Source: Gossypium raimondii
Lineage: Eukaryota; Streptophyta; Magnoliopsida; Malvales; Malvaceae
Assembly: GCF_025698545.1 (NCBI RefSeq)
Contig: NC_068571.1
Span: 52,299,733-52,363,732 of the forward strand
Direction of reading: 5' to 3'
DNA: 64,000 bases
A program made the position numbers and the translations under genes. Below the pieces are notes generated by a model. It was not told the DNA's origin. It worked only from the letters and a program-made list of their open reading frames with translations, and did not search any database. Positions 12,143 through 24,650 of the stretch are shown one piece after another. The stretch's first letter is position 1; every line of letters starts with the position of its first letter.

Positions 12143-13437
12143 AATTATAGGCTGTTTTACCCAAATAACCCCAAAAAATATTATATTTACAAAAATAATC
12201 CAAGTTTAAAAATAATCACCAAAATAACTTAAAATGAACAGTATTCACTCTTTTTTGCACCAATGATTGGCTAATCATTGTGTCAGACTTAAAAAAATTA
12301 TTTTTTTGGGTTCTGGCCTGTCAATGGCCGGAACTCATGTATTTTTTTTAAAATTGTGTAATACTGAAATACGGATATACGAAAAAAAAAAAAAAAAAAA
12401 TTTTGGGTGCTGGCCTGTCAATGGCCGGCACCCAGTACACAGTACAAAATTTTTTTTTTTTTCGTGTCAGAATCAGATAAAAAAATACGAAAAAAATTTT
12501 AAAAATTTTTTTGGGTGCTGGCCTGTCAATGGCCGGCACCCAGTACACAGTACAAAAAAATTTTTATTTTTTTCGTGTCAGAATCAGATAAAAAAATGCG
12601 AAAAAAAAATTAAAAATTTTTTTTGGGTGCTGGCCTGTTAATGGCCGGCACCCAGTACACAGAAAAAATTTTTTATTTTTTTTTCGTGTCAGAATCAGAT
12701 AAAAAAATACGAAAAAATTAAAAAAATTTTGGGGTCTTTGGCCTGTCAATGGTCGCACCAAAGACGCAGACAAAGAATTTTTTTATTTTTCGTATTTTTA
12801 TCTCGATTCGACACTAAAAAATAATTTTTCTTTGTATCACAGACTGGTGCCACCATTGATGTGCCAAAGACCCAAATTTTTTTTATTTTTTCAGATTTTT
12901 TATCTCGATTCGATACTAAAAAAATAAAATTTTTTTCTGTGTATCTTGATCTGGTGCCGCCATTGACAAGCCAAGACCCAAAATTTTTTAAATTTTTTCG
13001 TATTTTTTATCCGATTCGACACGAAAAAAATAAATTTTTTGTATTGTGTACTAGGTGCCGACCATTGACAGCCAAAGACCCAAAAATTTTTTAATTTTTT
13101 CGTATTTTTTATCTCGATTCGACACGAAAAAAATAAAAATTTTTTTTATCAGATCTTGGTGCCGCCATTGATGTGCCAAGACCCAAATTTTTTTTGTTTT
13201 TTCTTTTCTTATATCCGTATTTCAAGATTACATAATTTTAAAATACATGGGTTCGCCATTGATGCGGAACCCAAAAAATAATTTTTTTAAGTCTGACACA
13301 ATGATTAGCCAATCATTGGTGCAAAAAAAGAGTGGGTACTGTTCATTTTAGGTTATTTTGGTGATTGTTTTTAAACTTGGGTTATTTTTATAAATATAAT
13401 ATTTTTTTGGGTTATTTGGGTAAAACAGCCAATTATA
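12143..13437. mobile_element. Foldback element with opposed tandem subrepeats
   Basis: Element 12150-13430 (1281 bp), ends GGCTGTTTTACCC and GGGTAAAACAGCC as perfect inverted repeats, flanked by a 7-bp direct repeat AATTATA (12143-12149 and 13431-13437). The outer arms (about 12150-12300 and 13280-13430) are inverted copies of each other. Inside, the left half has five tandem units of about 97-112 bp beginning near 12308, 12405, 12513, 12625 and 12731, each with a core like GGCCTGTCAATGGCC. The right half has five units in the opposite orientation (cores ending near 12873, 12979, 13081, 13184, 13272). The whole could fold into one long hairpin. The open frames across it on both strands are repeat translations. 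No transposase; superfamily not settled. Confidence 0.85.
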
Positions 13438-13547
13438 CTAACTATTGCGTTTAAAAAAAAAAACTAGTAAGTTGTCCAACACTTTTTCAACTTTTTATTT
13501 ACGTGAAAAAAGATATTTTTTGACCGTTGATCATAAGTTTGTAGGAA

Positions 13548-13932
13548 AGTAACTATATTTTGGTAAAGATTATTAAATTTTTAAAAAATTATAAAATAAT
13601 TATTGAATTATTTGAAAGTTGTTTATATAAATTAAAAGTCTGGCTAGCAGATTGACTATTTGATGATCGGTATGAGGGTCAATATTTATTTACGAGTTGA
13701 AGTACATACTTGAGATTTAAGTTGATTTGACGGCTATTTAGATTTTCATTTGTAGATTCGTAACAGTCAACTTGTAGACAAGCCGCGCTAGTAAATAAGG
13801 TTATGCCACATCGATTTTAATAGGTTAATGACATAAATGACAACTTTCAAATAGTTTAATTATCACTTTATAATTTTTAAAGTTAACAACTAAAATATAA
13901 ACTTACTAATTTAGTGACATTAGGTGTAGCTT
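13548..13932. mobile_element. Inverted-repeat MITE, likely of the GGGTAAACTACAC group
   Basis: Left part reads TAACTATATTTTGG ... ATTATTGAATTATTTGAAAG. The right part is its rough inverted copy (CTTTCAAATAGTTTAATTAT ... AAAATATAAACTTACTAA). Boundaries are approximate. It resembles the arms of the element at 49800-50665. No coding capacity. Confidence 0.5.
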
Positions 13933-14485
13933 ACTCTTATATTTTGATGTAACAAAATTATAAAGAATTAAAAAATCCATGAAAAGTAAACATTTGACAT
14001 CCTACCAAACATGACTTACAAAAAGTTCAAAAGCAAGCAAGAAATACTTATTTTAGTTTCTTTCTTATATGAATTTGAGTAAATAAATTAATTTAAATTA
14101 TATTTAAATAATTTAATATAAATTATTTATAAATTTAATGATACATAAAATATTTTAATATTTTAAATATAATGATAAATGATATTTAAATAATTTTTAT
14201 AAAAATAATTTAATATAAATTTTAAATATTTTTAAATAGATAATGTAAATGAGGATATTTTTATAATTTCCAAAACTTATAAGCCAAAAAATGCCTCAAC
14301 CTGAGTTTTTTTTCCTTTTGAGTACTTTTGATTTTAAAAGCTAACTATTGTACAATGTTTTTGTTGCTAATAAATATTTTTAACACAATTAAATCAAATT
14401 TAATTTTAATATAAACAAAATTAAATTTGTCTATAATCATTTTTTAATATTCTCATTATAGGTTTTGATCATATTTATTCTTTTT

Positions 14486-14618
14486 GACACAATGCCTAAA
14501 ACTACTATTCATAGCCTCCCAGCCCATAAATATCAGGATAATATGCTTCAGCACATTCAAACCCACATCATCTTGTATTGACATCAATAACCATACCGAT
14601 CAAGCTAAGACTCAATTG
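14486..14618 (-). repeat. SINE-like repeat, copy 1
   Basis: On the minus strand it begins CCAATTGAGTCTTAGCTTGA and carries ATGTGGGTTTGAATGTGCTG, followed by a short body ending ATTGTGTC. The same order of blocks occurs at 40280-40405 (+), 44281-44371 (-) and 46409-46540 (+). A Pol III B-box-like GGTTTGAATGTG is present, but an A box is unclear. Confidence 0.55.
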
Positions 14619-15339
14619 GCATAATAACCACTTCTTTTTGTAAACGTAATTGATGATGATGATCACCATAAAATTCATTATCATTAACAAATATCATGAT
14701 ATAATAATTATAAAAGTAGAAATAATTTTAGTTTCTAGAAGTAGGTTCCATTGCCTTTTGAGATGAGTGATTGGTTTATAGGTTTAAATGCAAGGTTGAG
14801 TTAAAATAGGGAAAAAGGCAACTACTAGGAACTTACAAGCCTTGAAAAATGGCTTCATGCAATGTTTTGAGACGTTTAAAAAAAGAGCAAAGTAATTTTG
14901 ATTTTTTATTTATAATTTACGAAGATTAATTATTTCAAAGTGTTCATTTGTTTTTTTATAATATCAATTTTTAGGGTTTATAGTTATTTTTCTCTTAAAT
15001 GCCGTTTTTAGAATTTAAACCTGAATACATTTATTGAAAATATAATGTATTTTATCATTACACTTGCGGTTTATCGATCCAATAAAATCTCTTGGTAATT
15101 ATATATGGACATGGGAAGTCAATTTGGCCTTTAAAAAAAGGGGACTTTTGTTGCTTTAAACACAAAGCCATTCATCAAATTTTTATTTCTCAACATTGAA
15201 ATTGAATATTGAGGTATATTTGGCCAACTCCTTTGACTCACTTTGATAACATTAGTGATAATGACTTAATTGAATTTTAAATTCAATTTTATGTAATTTT
15301 GGGATATATTTTTTTTTTTAACTTTACAAATAATGAATT

Positions 15340-15590
15340 GAAGTTATATCATTTTCAATTATTGTTTTTATATCGAAATGTAAATAAAGTTTTATCCGTT
15401 CGAATGTAACATGTAATTTTATACATGAAATTTTAATTTAATTTAATTCTCGTGAATTATTAACACAATTATCTGTTTATATATTGCATACATAAATAAT
15501 TATATTTATCCAATATAAAAATAAATTGATATATTTATTTTTTAAATGTGTATGATTGAATCGAATATTTAATTTTATTTTATGAAATCT
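15340..15590. repeat. Dispersed AT-rich repeat (copy 1 of 3)
   Basis: Shares TTTTATACATGAAATTTTAA, TATATTGCATACATAAATAA and TTTATCCAATATAAAAATAA, in the same order, with 29500-29850 and 44820-45075. Non-coding; element class unknown. Confidence 0.5.
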
Positions 15591-17199
15591 GCTTTGGATT
15601 CTATAGGGTAAAAAGTTTTGGGGTAGCCATCTAATCTTGACCTCTCCGGTCCATAAATTATTATTTCAGAATATTTTAATTTTATAAGAGTTAAACATGA
15701 TTATTATTTGATTTATTGATAGCAATTTTTTTAATTTCATATAAGTAGATTAAAATTTTATCATTGTCTTATTTATTCATTTAAAATTAATTAATGATGC
15801 TGGTTAATTTTTAAGGTGGTTTGTAAAATTTTTAAAAAAAACATGATCAATGTGTTAAATAATTGTTTTTGTAACTAAAATATTTAAATTTTTTACCAAG
15901 TTTAATTACAAAATTAGTCTCAAATTATATTACTTTTCTCAGTTAGGTACTTAAATTTTTTTTTGTCAAAATGATATCTTAACTATCAATTTGTTTCATT
16001 TTACCCCAAACATGTTGTAGTTGCCATTCTCGGTAATCTCATCTCCAAAGTTTAGACCTAAGTTTTACATATCCCTCTTTCAAACTTAGAAAATATGAAA
16101 ATTCAAAACAATGTATTAAATCAAACCCAAGTATATATCATGCTTTTATAATAATATTATTATATTTTTAAAAAGTTAAAAAAAATTAATCCTCCTACTT
16201 TTACAATTTAAAAGTCTTAGTCCAATCATTATTGTTGTTGATAGTTTTTATCAAGATTTGTCAACTTATCATATTTATTTTTATTAATCATATATATTGT
16301 CATATGAGCACAACCTAATCAAAATTCCAAGTTGACAAATTTTGACGGAAAATAGTTACGATTTTAATGACGGGTTCAGATTTTTAAATAAAAAAAGTAG
16401 GAGGACTTGATTTTTAACTTTAAGTATGTTATGCTACCTCCACCAGCCTTACACATGTCCCTTCCAAGTGAACCTCACACCAAGCGGAACTCCATAGTAA
16501 ACCCAAAGGACCTTCGTGTAAGGCTACCTTTATTAGGAGCATGTGGAACCTTGTGCTTGTTGGTTACTCGGCTGTCCCAAAGCATTACGTCATCAACCTA
16601 AAAGATCACATCGTTACCGTTGTGAGATCCTAACATGTGGCACCCTTTGTCTCATATATATATATGTTTACTTATTACAGTGAAGAAATCATTGAACACA
16701 CAACAAAACCTTATAAACACTCTTTCCTCTCCGTTATCTCCACTTTTCTCTCCCCATCGAATATTGCAACTCTCCGGCCTATCAAGGTGAACTGCTATCA
16801 ACATTACTCTCTACTCCTCACTAATTCTTCATGTCAACAAAATACAAAGGCTAAACTTCAAATTTTATGAAAATGCAAGTACTGACAATATATTTTAACT
16901 TAGATATTCTAGTATTGGTCCGTGTGTAGTCGAAATCCTCTCCTGAAAGCAATAGAGATTAGGTTAAGACAAGTCAGTAGGAAACAAGACATCAAAAAAC
17001 ATGGATATACTAGAGTTCCACTTGCCTACTTTTCTCAGTCAAAAGCGCCGTCTCAACCCCCGAAAATGATAAACAAAACAAAAAAGAAAAATTACGCAAG
17101 GAATAAAGTTTTGGGTTGGTCAAATTTTTATTTATTTTCTTAATATTTGTAATTTAAAAATAAGAAAAATAAGTTCCTTCAAAATATATACATATAAAT

Positions 17200-17565
17200 G
17201 GGTATAAGTGTCATGGAGGCCCCTGTACCAGAAATTAAAATCAGATTATATTTTGCCCCATTTATTTAAAAAAAAAGATTAAAGAGCAAACTAGTTTTTT
17301 TTATTAAAAATTTCATCTATTTTTACTATTAAAAACTGGCGTGGCAAACAAAATAACCAGGCAATTGCACCTGGTGTGCGGGCGTACCTCAAACTGGCAT
17401 ACATGAACCAGCTTTTAACAATAGAAAATTGATGAAATTTTTAACAAAAAAACTAATTTACTCTTTAGTTTAACATATAATGACTAATTATCTATTTTCT
17501 GAGTAGAGGAGGCAAAATTCAATCTAATTCATAGTATAATGACCTCCATGGTACTTTTAACGCTA
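17200..17565. mobile_element. Inverted-repeat element (ATTTTGCCCC family), copy 1
   Basis: The left arm contains CAGATTATATTTTGCCCCAT and the right arm its rough inverse ending ATGGTACTTTTAACG. The middle has a G+C-rich CTGGCGTGGCAAACAAAATA. The same layout occurs at 59725-60020 and, more decayed, at 48640-48945. Confidence 0.5.
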
Positions 17566-17599
17566 TAAACACTAAAAATAATTTAGAATAAAAATCTCT

Positions 17600-18000
17600 T
17601 AATTCAGGTTTTAGTCTTGTTATTATACTAAAACTTAAAGATTTAATCTCTTAATTTATATTAGTTTGGCATCATTTGATTTTTTTACCTCTACAATATT
17701 ATTAGTAAGTCCAAATTGACAACATCATTTTTTAGTTGCCATTATATGATTTTTTAATAAACAAAATTATTTGTACTTGACAAATAAATTTATTATCAAT
17801 AGTATAAAATTATCTGGATTTTCACGTAACCCTAATTGCGTGATTGAGTAATAGTTAATATATATATATATAGATAGTCACTTTAACGGTATTTTCAATT
17901 TGGGCCTACTAATAACAACAAAAATAGATAATCAAATTATGTCAAGTTAAAGTAAAAGGATTAAATCCAAAATTTATTTTAACATAAGAGAGACCAAAAA
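17600..18000. mobile_element. GGTCTAA-family MITE, decayed copy
   Basis: Contains TTAGTAAGTCCAAATTGACA in the middle, as in the better preserved copies at 34049-34397 and 61146-61485. Ends are approximate. Confidence 0.4.
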
Positions 18001-19240
18001 AATAATTAAATATTTTACCTTTTTAAAAATGTCTAATTAAATTAATGATCATCATTTTAATTACAACGAACCCCAACATTTAGTCTATTGGTAAAGAGTG
18101 TTCACCGTATCCCCAAAATCATGAGATCGATCTATAAGTCGTGCCTGTGTGGTAGCTTAAATGGTTGTGTGTACAGGTGTGTGAGTTTGAGATTTTATTG
18201 TATAAAAAAATCATTTTAATTACAACAATTTGGGCTTACTAAAAACGTTACAAAAGCAGATGATGAAATCAAATCAAATTAAAATAAAGAGATTAAATTG
18301 TAATATTTAGCATTAAAACCATAATTTAACATTGTACCTTTTAAATTATGAAGCATAGTATTACACATGCATAATTCCAACTATATAGATTATGCCACAC
18401 CCACGATACTGATATAAAAATGAAATAAAGTTTTAGGTGAAATGATAGAGTTAAAATGTAAAAGTGAAAGATTCAATTCCCATTATATTTTATATAAAAT
18501 ACAAATTAAAAGGACGAAATAGCCTCATTTATTTTATAAAAGAATACTAAAATAAATATTTTTTAATTAAATACAATATAAATATTCCATAATTTCCATG
18601 GTATACAGTAGCTAGCCAACCCACCTGAAATTTCGTTTCAATGGTTTGATTGTATTGAAAAGTAAAAGTATTATTGACATTTGGACCAACTTTGAATGCA
18701 TATTGTTAAAAGTTTTATTCTTGGATTTTATAGGTGGGTTGCTTGCTCTTTCAAAAAAAGGGGTTGCTTTCATAATTTCCACTTCATCCATACACTTTCA
18801 GTCAATTTGGGCGACAATTTATTTAGTCATACTTAGAAAATTTATATATGCAAAGCCTGGATTGATAAGGTTTAATTGCTCTAGTGGTCCTCACACTAAG
18901 ATTTAAAGTTTAAAATGATTTTCTAATTTAAGTGGAGCATATTTAAAACATGATGAACGTATGTGTACTGACTACATGGATGCTTTGGATTTTGATGTGT
19001 CAGAATTGGCAATTGCCCGTTTGTTCACACATAAAATCAAAATTATTTATGCGATAAGTACACGTGTTTACGATAGCATGATATAATCAAAAGAAAGTAT
19101 AGGAAGTAGAAAAATTCACTAGAATAACCCGATTAAAATTCAAAATTATATAATGGTTAAATGTGAATGAATATAATTACAGTATTAAGCTGCTGACCGC
19201 AGAAAAAAATTGTTTGACCACTTCAATTAGGGTGATTAAA

Positions 19241-22200
19241 TCACTGTGCCAAGTGTGTGATTAGCCTTCTCACTGCTTCCTGGAAGGTGGATTCATCCCA
19301 TCCATCGCCCTACAAAATTTTCACAAATTTGAATTTAAAATAATTTCACTTAAAATGCTTTAAATTCCAAATAATTTGAATCTGGAATGAACCAAATGGT
19401 TAGAGCCTTTAATTTTTTTTGAAAAAATTTCATCAAAACCTTTCAAAATTTTTAAAAATCTTATTTTGTAAAAAATAATTTTTCATTAAATCTTCGATTT
19501 TCTTTTGAGAAATCTCACTAAAACCCAAATTTAAAAAAAAAAAAAACAAAGGTCTCTCCTAACTTGATGCCGAGATTCAGTGCTATTCAAACTTAAGATG
19601 ACTTCAACTCGAAATAATTCAAACAAATAATGGAAAATAATTATCAAATTTAAATAAAAAAATCCAAAAATGATTTAACTTAAAAACTCAACTAACAACC
19701 CTGAGTAAACTTGAACCCAAAGTGAATTGAACTTAAGACAACCTAAACTCAAAATGACCCGAAGTAAAAGTTGACTCGAACTTTCAATAACCAACCCAAA
19801 ATAACTCGGAAGATCCAAAAACATTAATCCAACCCCAAACTAACATCCCTTCCCAACTTACAAATCTAGTCTCAAGTTGATTCGAAACCACTCCAACCCG
19901 AATATCATACCTAAAAAATAAATCTGAGCTAAAAATTAACCTAAACTCAAAATAACTTAAACTCAAATTAACCCGATCCAAAACCAATCAGAATTTGCAT
20001 ACCTGGATTCTGAGTCTCAAGCTAACAAGATTAACGGAGCCAAATTCCGATACACCGGTGTTAGCTTCAATGGACATCAAGCTCACATTTCTATCGAGCT
20101 TCAAGAATTCAAGCAAATGGATTAAGATATCGACGATCGGCCGTTCACCTCTGACGGTAACTCTCAGGTCGGCGAGTCTTTCTTCGGATGTTGATTCGGG
20201 TACGGGTATGACCCGAACATTAACTCTCTCGTTTGATGGATCATTAACTTCTATGGCAGCAGCTCCTTCTTTGGGCGGCAAAATCGGGGCTTCTAATAAC
20301 TGTTTTTGCCGATTGAGTTCCATAATTTGAGCTTTCAATGAAACCAAGTATTCCCTCGCCGTCGTCAGCACAGATGCTTTGTCTCTCTACATCAATACCC
20401 AACAAAATTATGGTTAAATTTATCATCAATCCCTGTATTTTAACAAAGTTTGAGATTTAGTCCCTATACTTGAAAAATTAAATTATCTTGTTTAAATTAG
20501 GGATAAAATGATCTCGAAATTTGAATTTTTTTCAATTTGACCCCTGAATAGGGATTTTATTCAAAAGTGATGATGTGCTACTTTGAGATTGTGTGGTAAA
20601 AAAATTATATAAAATATAAAAATATTAAAAAGGAAAGGCCAAATTGAGAAATAGACTAAGATGGGAAAAGTTTAAAAGTTAAAGAAAATAAATATGATTT
20701 TATCCCTTTAATTTAGGACTAAGATTTTTAAATAAAGAAAATAAGAAATGTAATTGAGGGAGGAATGGTGTTGAAGGTACCTTGGTGCCTGAAGGAAGAA
20801 GGGATCGTAATGCCACGAAACTTTCATTGAGTTTTTCTCTTCTTTTCCGTTCTGACATCATATGGTGCAACTGGTTGCTAGTGGGGCCGGGGCGGCTTCG
20901 CAGTAGTTGTTCGCGCCTCGCTAAATTGAATTTTCGATAAAACAAAATGGCCCTTTTCATCATAGCTTGAGCTCGTAAACTAGCCCTCGCCGGCGTCGTC
21001 GCCGGGCCAGCGCCTAACCCAGTCGCGTAGCCCTTAAACGCGCTAGCTTTAGGGTTTAGCCGGTAATTATTGTAGGGTAAACTTTGGTTTCGATAAAAGG
21101 GAGTCGAAGAGGAGGAGGAAGAAGAAGAAGGAGAAGTTAAAACGGCGAGAATCGCTCTCGTCATCGCGGCGTTTTCGCTCTCCAACGTCGGTAGCGGAAT
21201 GCTGCTCCCCGTTTGAGAAAAGGCTTGCATGGCTCGACGCGGATCGTTGATCGAGGAGGGAGTGATTGTGGCTTGTTGCAAGGAAGAGGGTGCGGGTTCA
21301 TGAGTGGTTGGGACGGTGAAGATCAAAGAAGAATCCGGACTACTCGTCGATAACGATCTTAACGACGACGAAGACGAAGACGGCCTATTCTGGTCAGTTG
21401 ATTGAGGAAGCTGATCTTCTGAGAAGAAACTTCTCATCTCCATCTCCATGTTAAGCTACAATTATTGACAAATTAGATATACATATACATGTATATATAA
21501 TAAACAAAAGCAATGGCGGCATTATAATATGTGGAGAGTTTATTTTTGCTTACTTGTACCACACTTGACGACCCTAACTCAATCTCTCCACTTCTGCATG
21601 CCATGAATGCTGCCGTCTGTGATATTTAATTATATAACACACAAAATCAAGTACATGTTAGGATAATATTTTTTTATACAATCCAAGCTTTTAACGAAGG
21701 ATGTTAATATAAATTTATTCTGTTACTTTCATCATAACAAAGTACCATTCTTAATCTATTAAATTCCAACTCAAAATCATAAAAATTTAAAATAAATCGA
21801 AACCCAAATGACCCTAAACTCAAAAACTAGAACATTATAAACCTAAAACGAGCTCGAAGATTTAAAACCTATACTTAATTATACATTGATTCACCAAAAA
21901 CCAAAATAAATTAAAATGGCCTGAATTTAAAATGATTTGACTCAGAAAATTTGAGCTTAATTAACAAAAAATACTTTGAAATTTATACATTGATTCACCA
22001 GAAACCTAAATAAATTGGATCCAAAATGATGAGAAAGAAGAATGAGTTGGAGTAAATAAATCAGAATGACACAAATTCAAAACTACTTTGGAAATCTTAA
22101 CATCAAGCCGAAATAATTCAAAAAGTTTAGAACCCTCCATAATCATACATTGGCTTGAAAACAAACCTTAATCCCCGCTACCTGCAATAATAAAAACAGA

Positions 22201-22904
22201 GTTATATGTCTGGTTATTTTCAAGTGAAAACCAAAATTTATTACAGTTAGTTCTTTTGTAATGTAAAATTTGCATTTTATTTTTATTACCCGATAAAATT
22301 GCCTTTGTGTCTCATGGAATGCTCGGTTTTGAAGCTCCAGTTCCCTTAATTCAATGTAAGGTTGATTATTCTTAAAAGCAAAACCTGGAACTAGTCCACT
22401 GTAATACAAAAAATTCGCACACAGATTAATGGCAAACTGGTCTAAAACTAGAACCCCAACCCCAACCCCCCCCCCAAAAAAAAAAAAAAAGAACATGTAA
22501 GAAAATTTTGCCCATACTTATCATTTTCGAGACGCAATATTAATTGCTTATATTCAAGAAACAACCCCAAAGCTTGGCTGTTCTCTTCATTACAAAACCC
22601 ATCCAAACCGATTAAACAGCTGTTTTTGAAAAACAAAACAAAACACCAGTTACCCAAAAATTTCAAATATTTAAAAGGATCAAAATGCTTTACCCATGTA
22701 TGCATGGTGTTTATATATATATATTTTAAAGGAAATATATGGAGAGAAAGAGATGATGATGAAGGAGAGATAGATAGATAAATACTTGGCTTGCTGCAAG
22801 AAAGAGTAGGACCATAAGCAAATGTAAGAACAGCCAGTTGATTGCATGAGTAAATGCAGGAATTCAGCTCGTGATGCTTCATCGAGGTTGAAGACGGCGT
22901 CCAT
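19241..22904 (-). CDS. bHLH transcription factor, bHLH041-like
   Basis: Nuclear bHLH regulator; bHLH041 is little characterised. Exons on the minus strand: 22904-22786, 22619-22518, 22398-22290, 22181-22167 (15-nt microexon, VAGIK), 21616-21554, 21455-20781, 20386-20003, 19309-19241. They give 511 residues. The N-terminal part resembles a sensor-like domain (MQSTGCSYICLWSY; PGFAFKNNQPYIELRELELQ; ACRSGEIELG). A Ser-rich linker follows. The basic region at about 333-344 (HHMMSERKRREK) has the H-E-R set of G-box binders (H334, E338, R342). Helix 1, loop and helix 2 continue to about 385 through LNESFVALRSLLPSGTK and RDKASVLTTAREYLV, running into a leucine-zipper-like stretch. The C-terminus (about 415-511) looks ACT-like and ends in an amphipathic helix. 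The intron between helix 1 and helix 2 is at a usual bHLH position. All joins keep frame. Confidence 0.93.
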
Positions 22905-23110
22905 GAAAATCAAATATTATTCCAACCTTTTTTTTTCTTTGGGGTCTTTTTTTAGCAGTAGGTAGATCCTTTCACGGATCCATATACTGCTGGTTTAGGG
23001 TTCATGTCATTTGAATTTTTTTTTTTTTTAGAAAAATAAATGATAAGAAACTAAGATAGCTGAGAGGTACAAGAGGTTTTTTTTTTTTTGGTTTGAAAAA
23101 TAGCAACAAA

Positions 23111-23120
23111 GCTTTATATA
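23111..23120 (-). promoter_or_regulatory. Possible TATA box of the bHLH gene
   Basis: Minus strand TATATAAAGC about 207 bp upstream of the start codon. Placement is plausible but not tested; poly(T) and poly(A) runs lie between it and the gene. Confidence 0.4.
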
Positions 23121-23182
23121 TGTACAAGGGGAGAACTTGGAAAAGTATTCAGGAGATTGATTGATATACTCAAAGCAAAAAA

Positions 23183-23496
23183 GGTTAAATTATGATTTTA
23201 GTCCTTTACTATAATCAATTTGGTGGAAGGTTAGTTCTATAGATATAATTTCATCTTTCTATTGCTATTAATGTTATACCTTCGTTTATATCAGTAGTAC
23301 CGTTTCAAACAAGTTTTGTTAATCGGGTGATGTGGATTTAAAAAAAAGTTTGAAACTTGAGGTTCAAATTGGAATTTCAGGGCTTTAAAAGAAAACTTCG
23401 TATAAGCTTATTAACGATTAAATTATGGTAATTTAAAGTATAGGGACTAACTCCCCAAGTTGAATATACTAGAGGGACTAAAATAGAATTTAATCC
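23183..23496. mobile_element. Inverted-repeat MITE related to the GGTCTAA family
   Basis: Begins AGGTTAAATTATGATTTTAG and ends with the inverse GGACTAAAATAGAATTTAAT, 314 bp. No coding capacity. Sits about 280 bp upstream of the bHLH start. Confidence 0.6.
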
Positions 23497-24433
23497 TAAA
23501 CCAAGAGAATAGGCAGACCCAGCCCAGCCCAGCCCACCAGCCAGCCAAAGAAAATATGGAAAAGTAATGGTCAAACTTCAAAGTCTTCCTTCTCCATGAT
23601 TTCTTTGAAAATAGTTAGCCAGGGAATGCAGATTCCCTTTTACCCCACTTTTTTTTATTTTTCTTTAAAAAAAAGTTTCTTTTATTTAAAGTGTTTTTGT
23701 TAAATAAAAATAATGTATTATAATATTGCAATTAGTTTTTTATAATATTGTTTTTTATTTTAATTTTTTTCAAATATTCACTTAACACAATTTAAATCAC
23801 ATTACCCTGTTCTTAATTTTAATATTATATAAAAATAAATTTACAATAATTATAACATAAAATTAAATCAGTATAAAACATAGCAGATGAATATGTAATA
23901 ATATTATATGAAAAATACTTTTATAATTGTTTTTAATGACCTAAAACACCATGCCCTAATTTTATAAATCCATGTTGGATTGAGTCTACCATTGTATGAA
24001 CACAATCCTTTCCCATTTTAGTGTGTGTCACTAACACTAAATCTAAAAGGAAAGCAAATCTTTGTTCTTTCTTTCTTTCTTTATTTATTTCATGTTCATA
24101 TATGAAAATATTTATTTCCTAGTTGTTCCTAATGATTTTAACATGTTATCAATTTTAAAAGACTTACGTAATCATATTCGATTTTGTTTGGAGAAAATAC
24201 TCTTCAAGAATTATTAATACATGCTCTCATCTTCAACTTGTGTCTTACCAAAATTTTTTCCATTAATAATTAGCAAGCTTATTTTAATTAATACTATTAC
24301 TAATTACTAATTACCTACCATATTGGAAAAGTCAAGTGAAGAAGAAATAGAAATGTTTTTGAACGGTTAAGACTTTTGACAAATTCTCTTAACCATTGGT
24401 GAATAGTAATATAAAATATCATTATTAGATTAA

Positions 24434-24650
24434 ATAAAAATGAAGGACTTGTAAATAAATATTAATAAATTTATTTAAACATAATTAAGCATTAATTATA
24501 ACTATTATAAATAAATATTAATAACTATCGGATTTAGGATATTGTGTTTAAGGGTTTAGGGTCTAAGGTTTATAATGAATTATTATTTAATTATGTGTAG
24601 ATAAATTTATTAGTATTTATTTATAAGCCCTCCACTATTTTTTGTGTTAT
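24434..24650. repeat. Dispersed repeat shared with 57478-57690
   Basis: Both copies open with a run like TTATAAATAAATATTAATAA, pass through ATTTAAACATAATTAA, and are followed by a stretch like TTTAATGATGAGATGTCATG. A shorter piece recurs near 59650-59720. Probably a MITE family. Confidence 0.5.

Larger units (their letters stand above)
13933..19240. other. 5.3 kb intergenic, repeat-rich
   Basis: AT-rich. Holds a SINE-like copy (14486-14618), a dispersed repeat (about 15340-15590), a G+C-richer promoter-like island (16430-16860), inverted-repeat elements near 17200-17565 and 17600-18000, and a tRNA-like piece near 18066-18190. The frames found at 16407-17143 and 18646-18906 have no family resemblance and no supporting splice structure. 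No gene is called. Confidence 0.5.

Noticed and set aside
12267-13094. Several overlapping open frames on both strands with repeated WPVNGRHPVHST-like lines
   Set aside because: Translations of the tandem units of the foldback element; no independent support.
16407-17143. Three short plus-strand frames
   Set aside because: No family resemblance and no consistent splice structure; kept only as a promoter-like island.
18066-18190. Possible tRNA or SINE (TTAGTCTATTGGTAAAGAGTG followed by GAGATCGATC)
   Set aside because: A-box-like start but no proper fold and no second clear copy in the window.
19995-20330. 111-residue plus-strand frame
   Set aside because: Antisense shadow of bHLH exon 7.
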